This document shows positions 5,059-5,089 of a DNA stretch of 5,089 nt, one piece after another (position 1 is the stretch's first letter; each line of letters begins with the position of its first letter). The DNA is from Nitrospiria bacterium. Its GTDB lineage: Bacteria; Nitrospirota; CAKKRA01; 9FT-COMBO-42-15. The stretch covers positions 1 to 5,089 of the forward strand of contig CAKKST010000359.1 in the NCBI GenBank assembly GCA_919903585.1, given 5' to 3'. Below the pieces are notes generated by a model. It was not told the DNA's origin and did not search any database. It was given only the letters and a program-made list of their open reading frames with translations. The translations under genes were made by a program, and so were the position numbers.

Positions 5059-5089
5059 ATGCATGAGGCAGAGGTCTGGTATAACAAGA
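5059..5089 (+). CDS. Possible N-terminus of an AmmeMemoRadiSam-type radical SAM protein (cut by window edge)
   Basis: An ATG at 5059 opens a frame to the window end reading MHEAEVWYNK. The pattern M-x-E-A-x-x-(aromatic)-x-x-K resembles the beginning of radical SAM enzymes of the AmmeMemoRadiSam system, where it is normally followed by a short segment and a cysteine-rich CPxxC motif. Only ten codons are visible, and neither that motif nor the CxxxCxxC cluster site can be checked. The frame is open back to a stop at 5002-5004, so a GTG start at 5038 inside repeat copy C is also possible. The nearest purine-rich run ends 12 bases before the ATG, somewhat far for a ribosome-binding site. This could be chance, but a gene start here would explain the end of the repeat block. 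Confidence 0.4.
   Translation, partial: MHEAEVWYNK

Noticed and set aside
4869..5066. 65-codon open frame on the plus strand after the amidotransferase
   Set aside because: It runs through the five-hairpin cluster and palindrome copy C, so its translation is just repeat sequence. It has no ribosome-binding site or family resemblance.

Overview
The window is bacterial chromosomal DNA of moderate GC. Genes are tightly packed, start after clear Shine-Dalgarno sequences, and favour ATA (Ile) and AGG (Arg) codons alike in every gene. The style fits a free-living anaerobe or environmental lineage such as Nitrospirota or Desulfobacterota. That placement is inferred from codon style, gene content and repeat type only; there is no marker gene.

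Layout. The left two thirds (positions 1-3206) is one minus-strand transcription unit. It holds, in order of transcription, a YyaL/SSP411-family protein (thioredoxin-like DUF255 domain plus alpha/alpha-toroid domain), a TrpD2/YbiB-type relative of anthranilate phosphoribosyltransferase, and the first 16 codons of an ABC-transporter ATPase that runs off the left edge. Junctions of 11 and 13 bases imply co-transcription. A 162-base AT-rich divergent region follows, with a sigma70-like promoter reading right into a nitroreductase-family flavoprotein (3369-4010). A 122-base spacer with two inverted GC-rich REP-like palindromes comes next, then a class I glutamine amidotransferase (4133-4831). The right end (4832-5058) carries repeats: a compact cluster of five different hairpins and a third GC-rich palindrome. 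After it the window ends in what looks like the first 10 codons of a radical SAM protein.

How the genes relate. The YyaL-TrpD2-ABC unit is a plausible operon with no obvious common pathway. The nitroreductase and amidotransferase share an orientation but are separated by palindromes and may be transcribed separately. No mobile-element transposase, CRISPR array or RNA gene was recognised.

The most unusual content is the repeat cluster at 4846-4983. Each of its five hairpins is preceded on its own strand by GTAG or GGAG, the tetranucleotide signature of REP sequences handled by RAYT (TnpA-REP) nucleases. The stems differ from one another, and the two outermost hairpins are inverted copies that differ by one compensatory base-pair swap.
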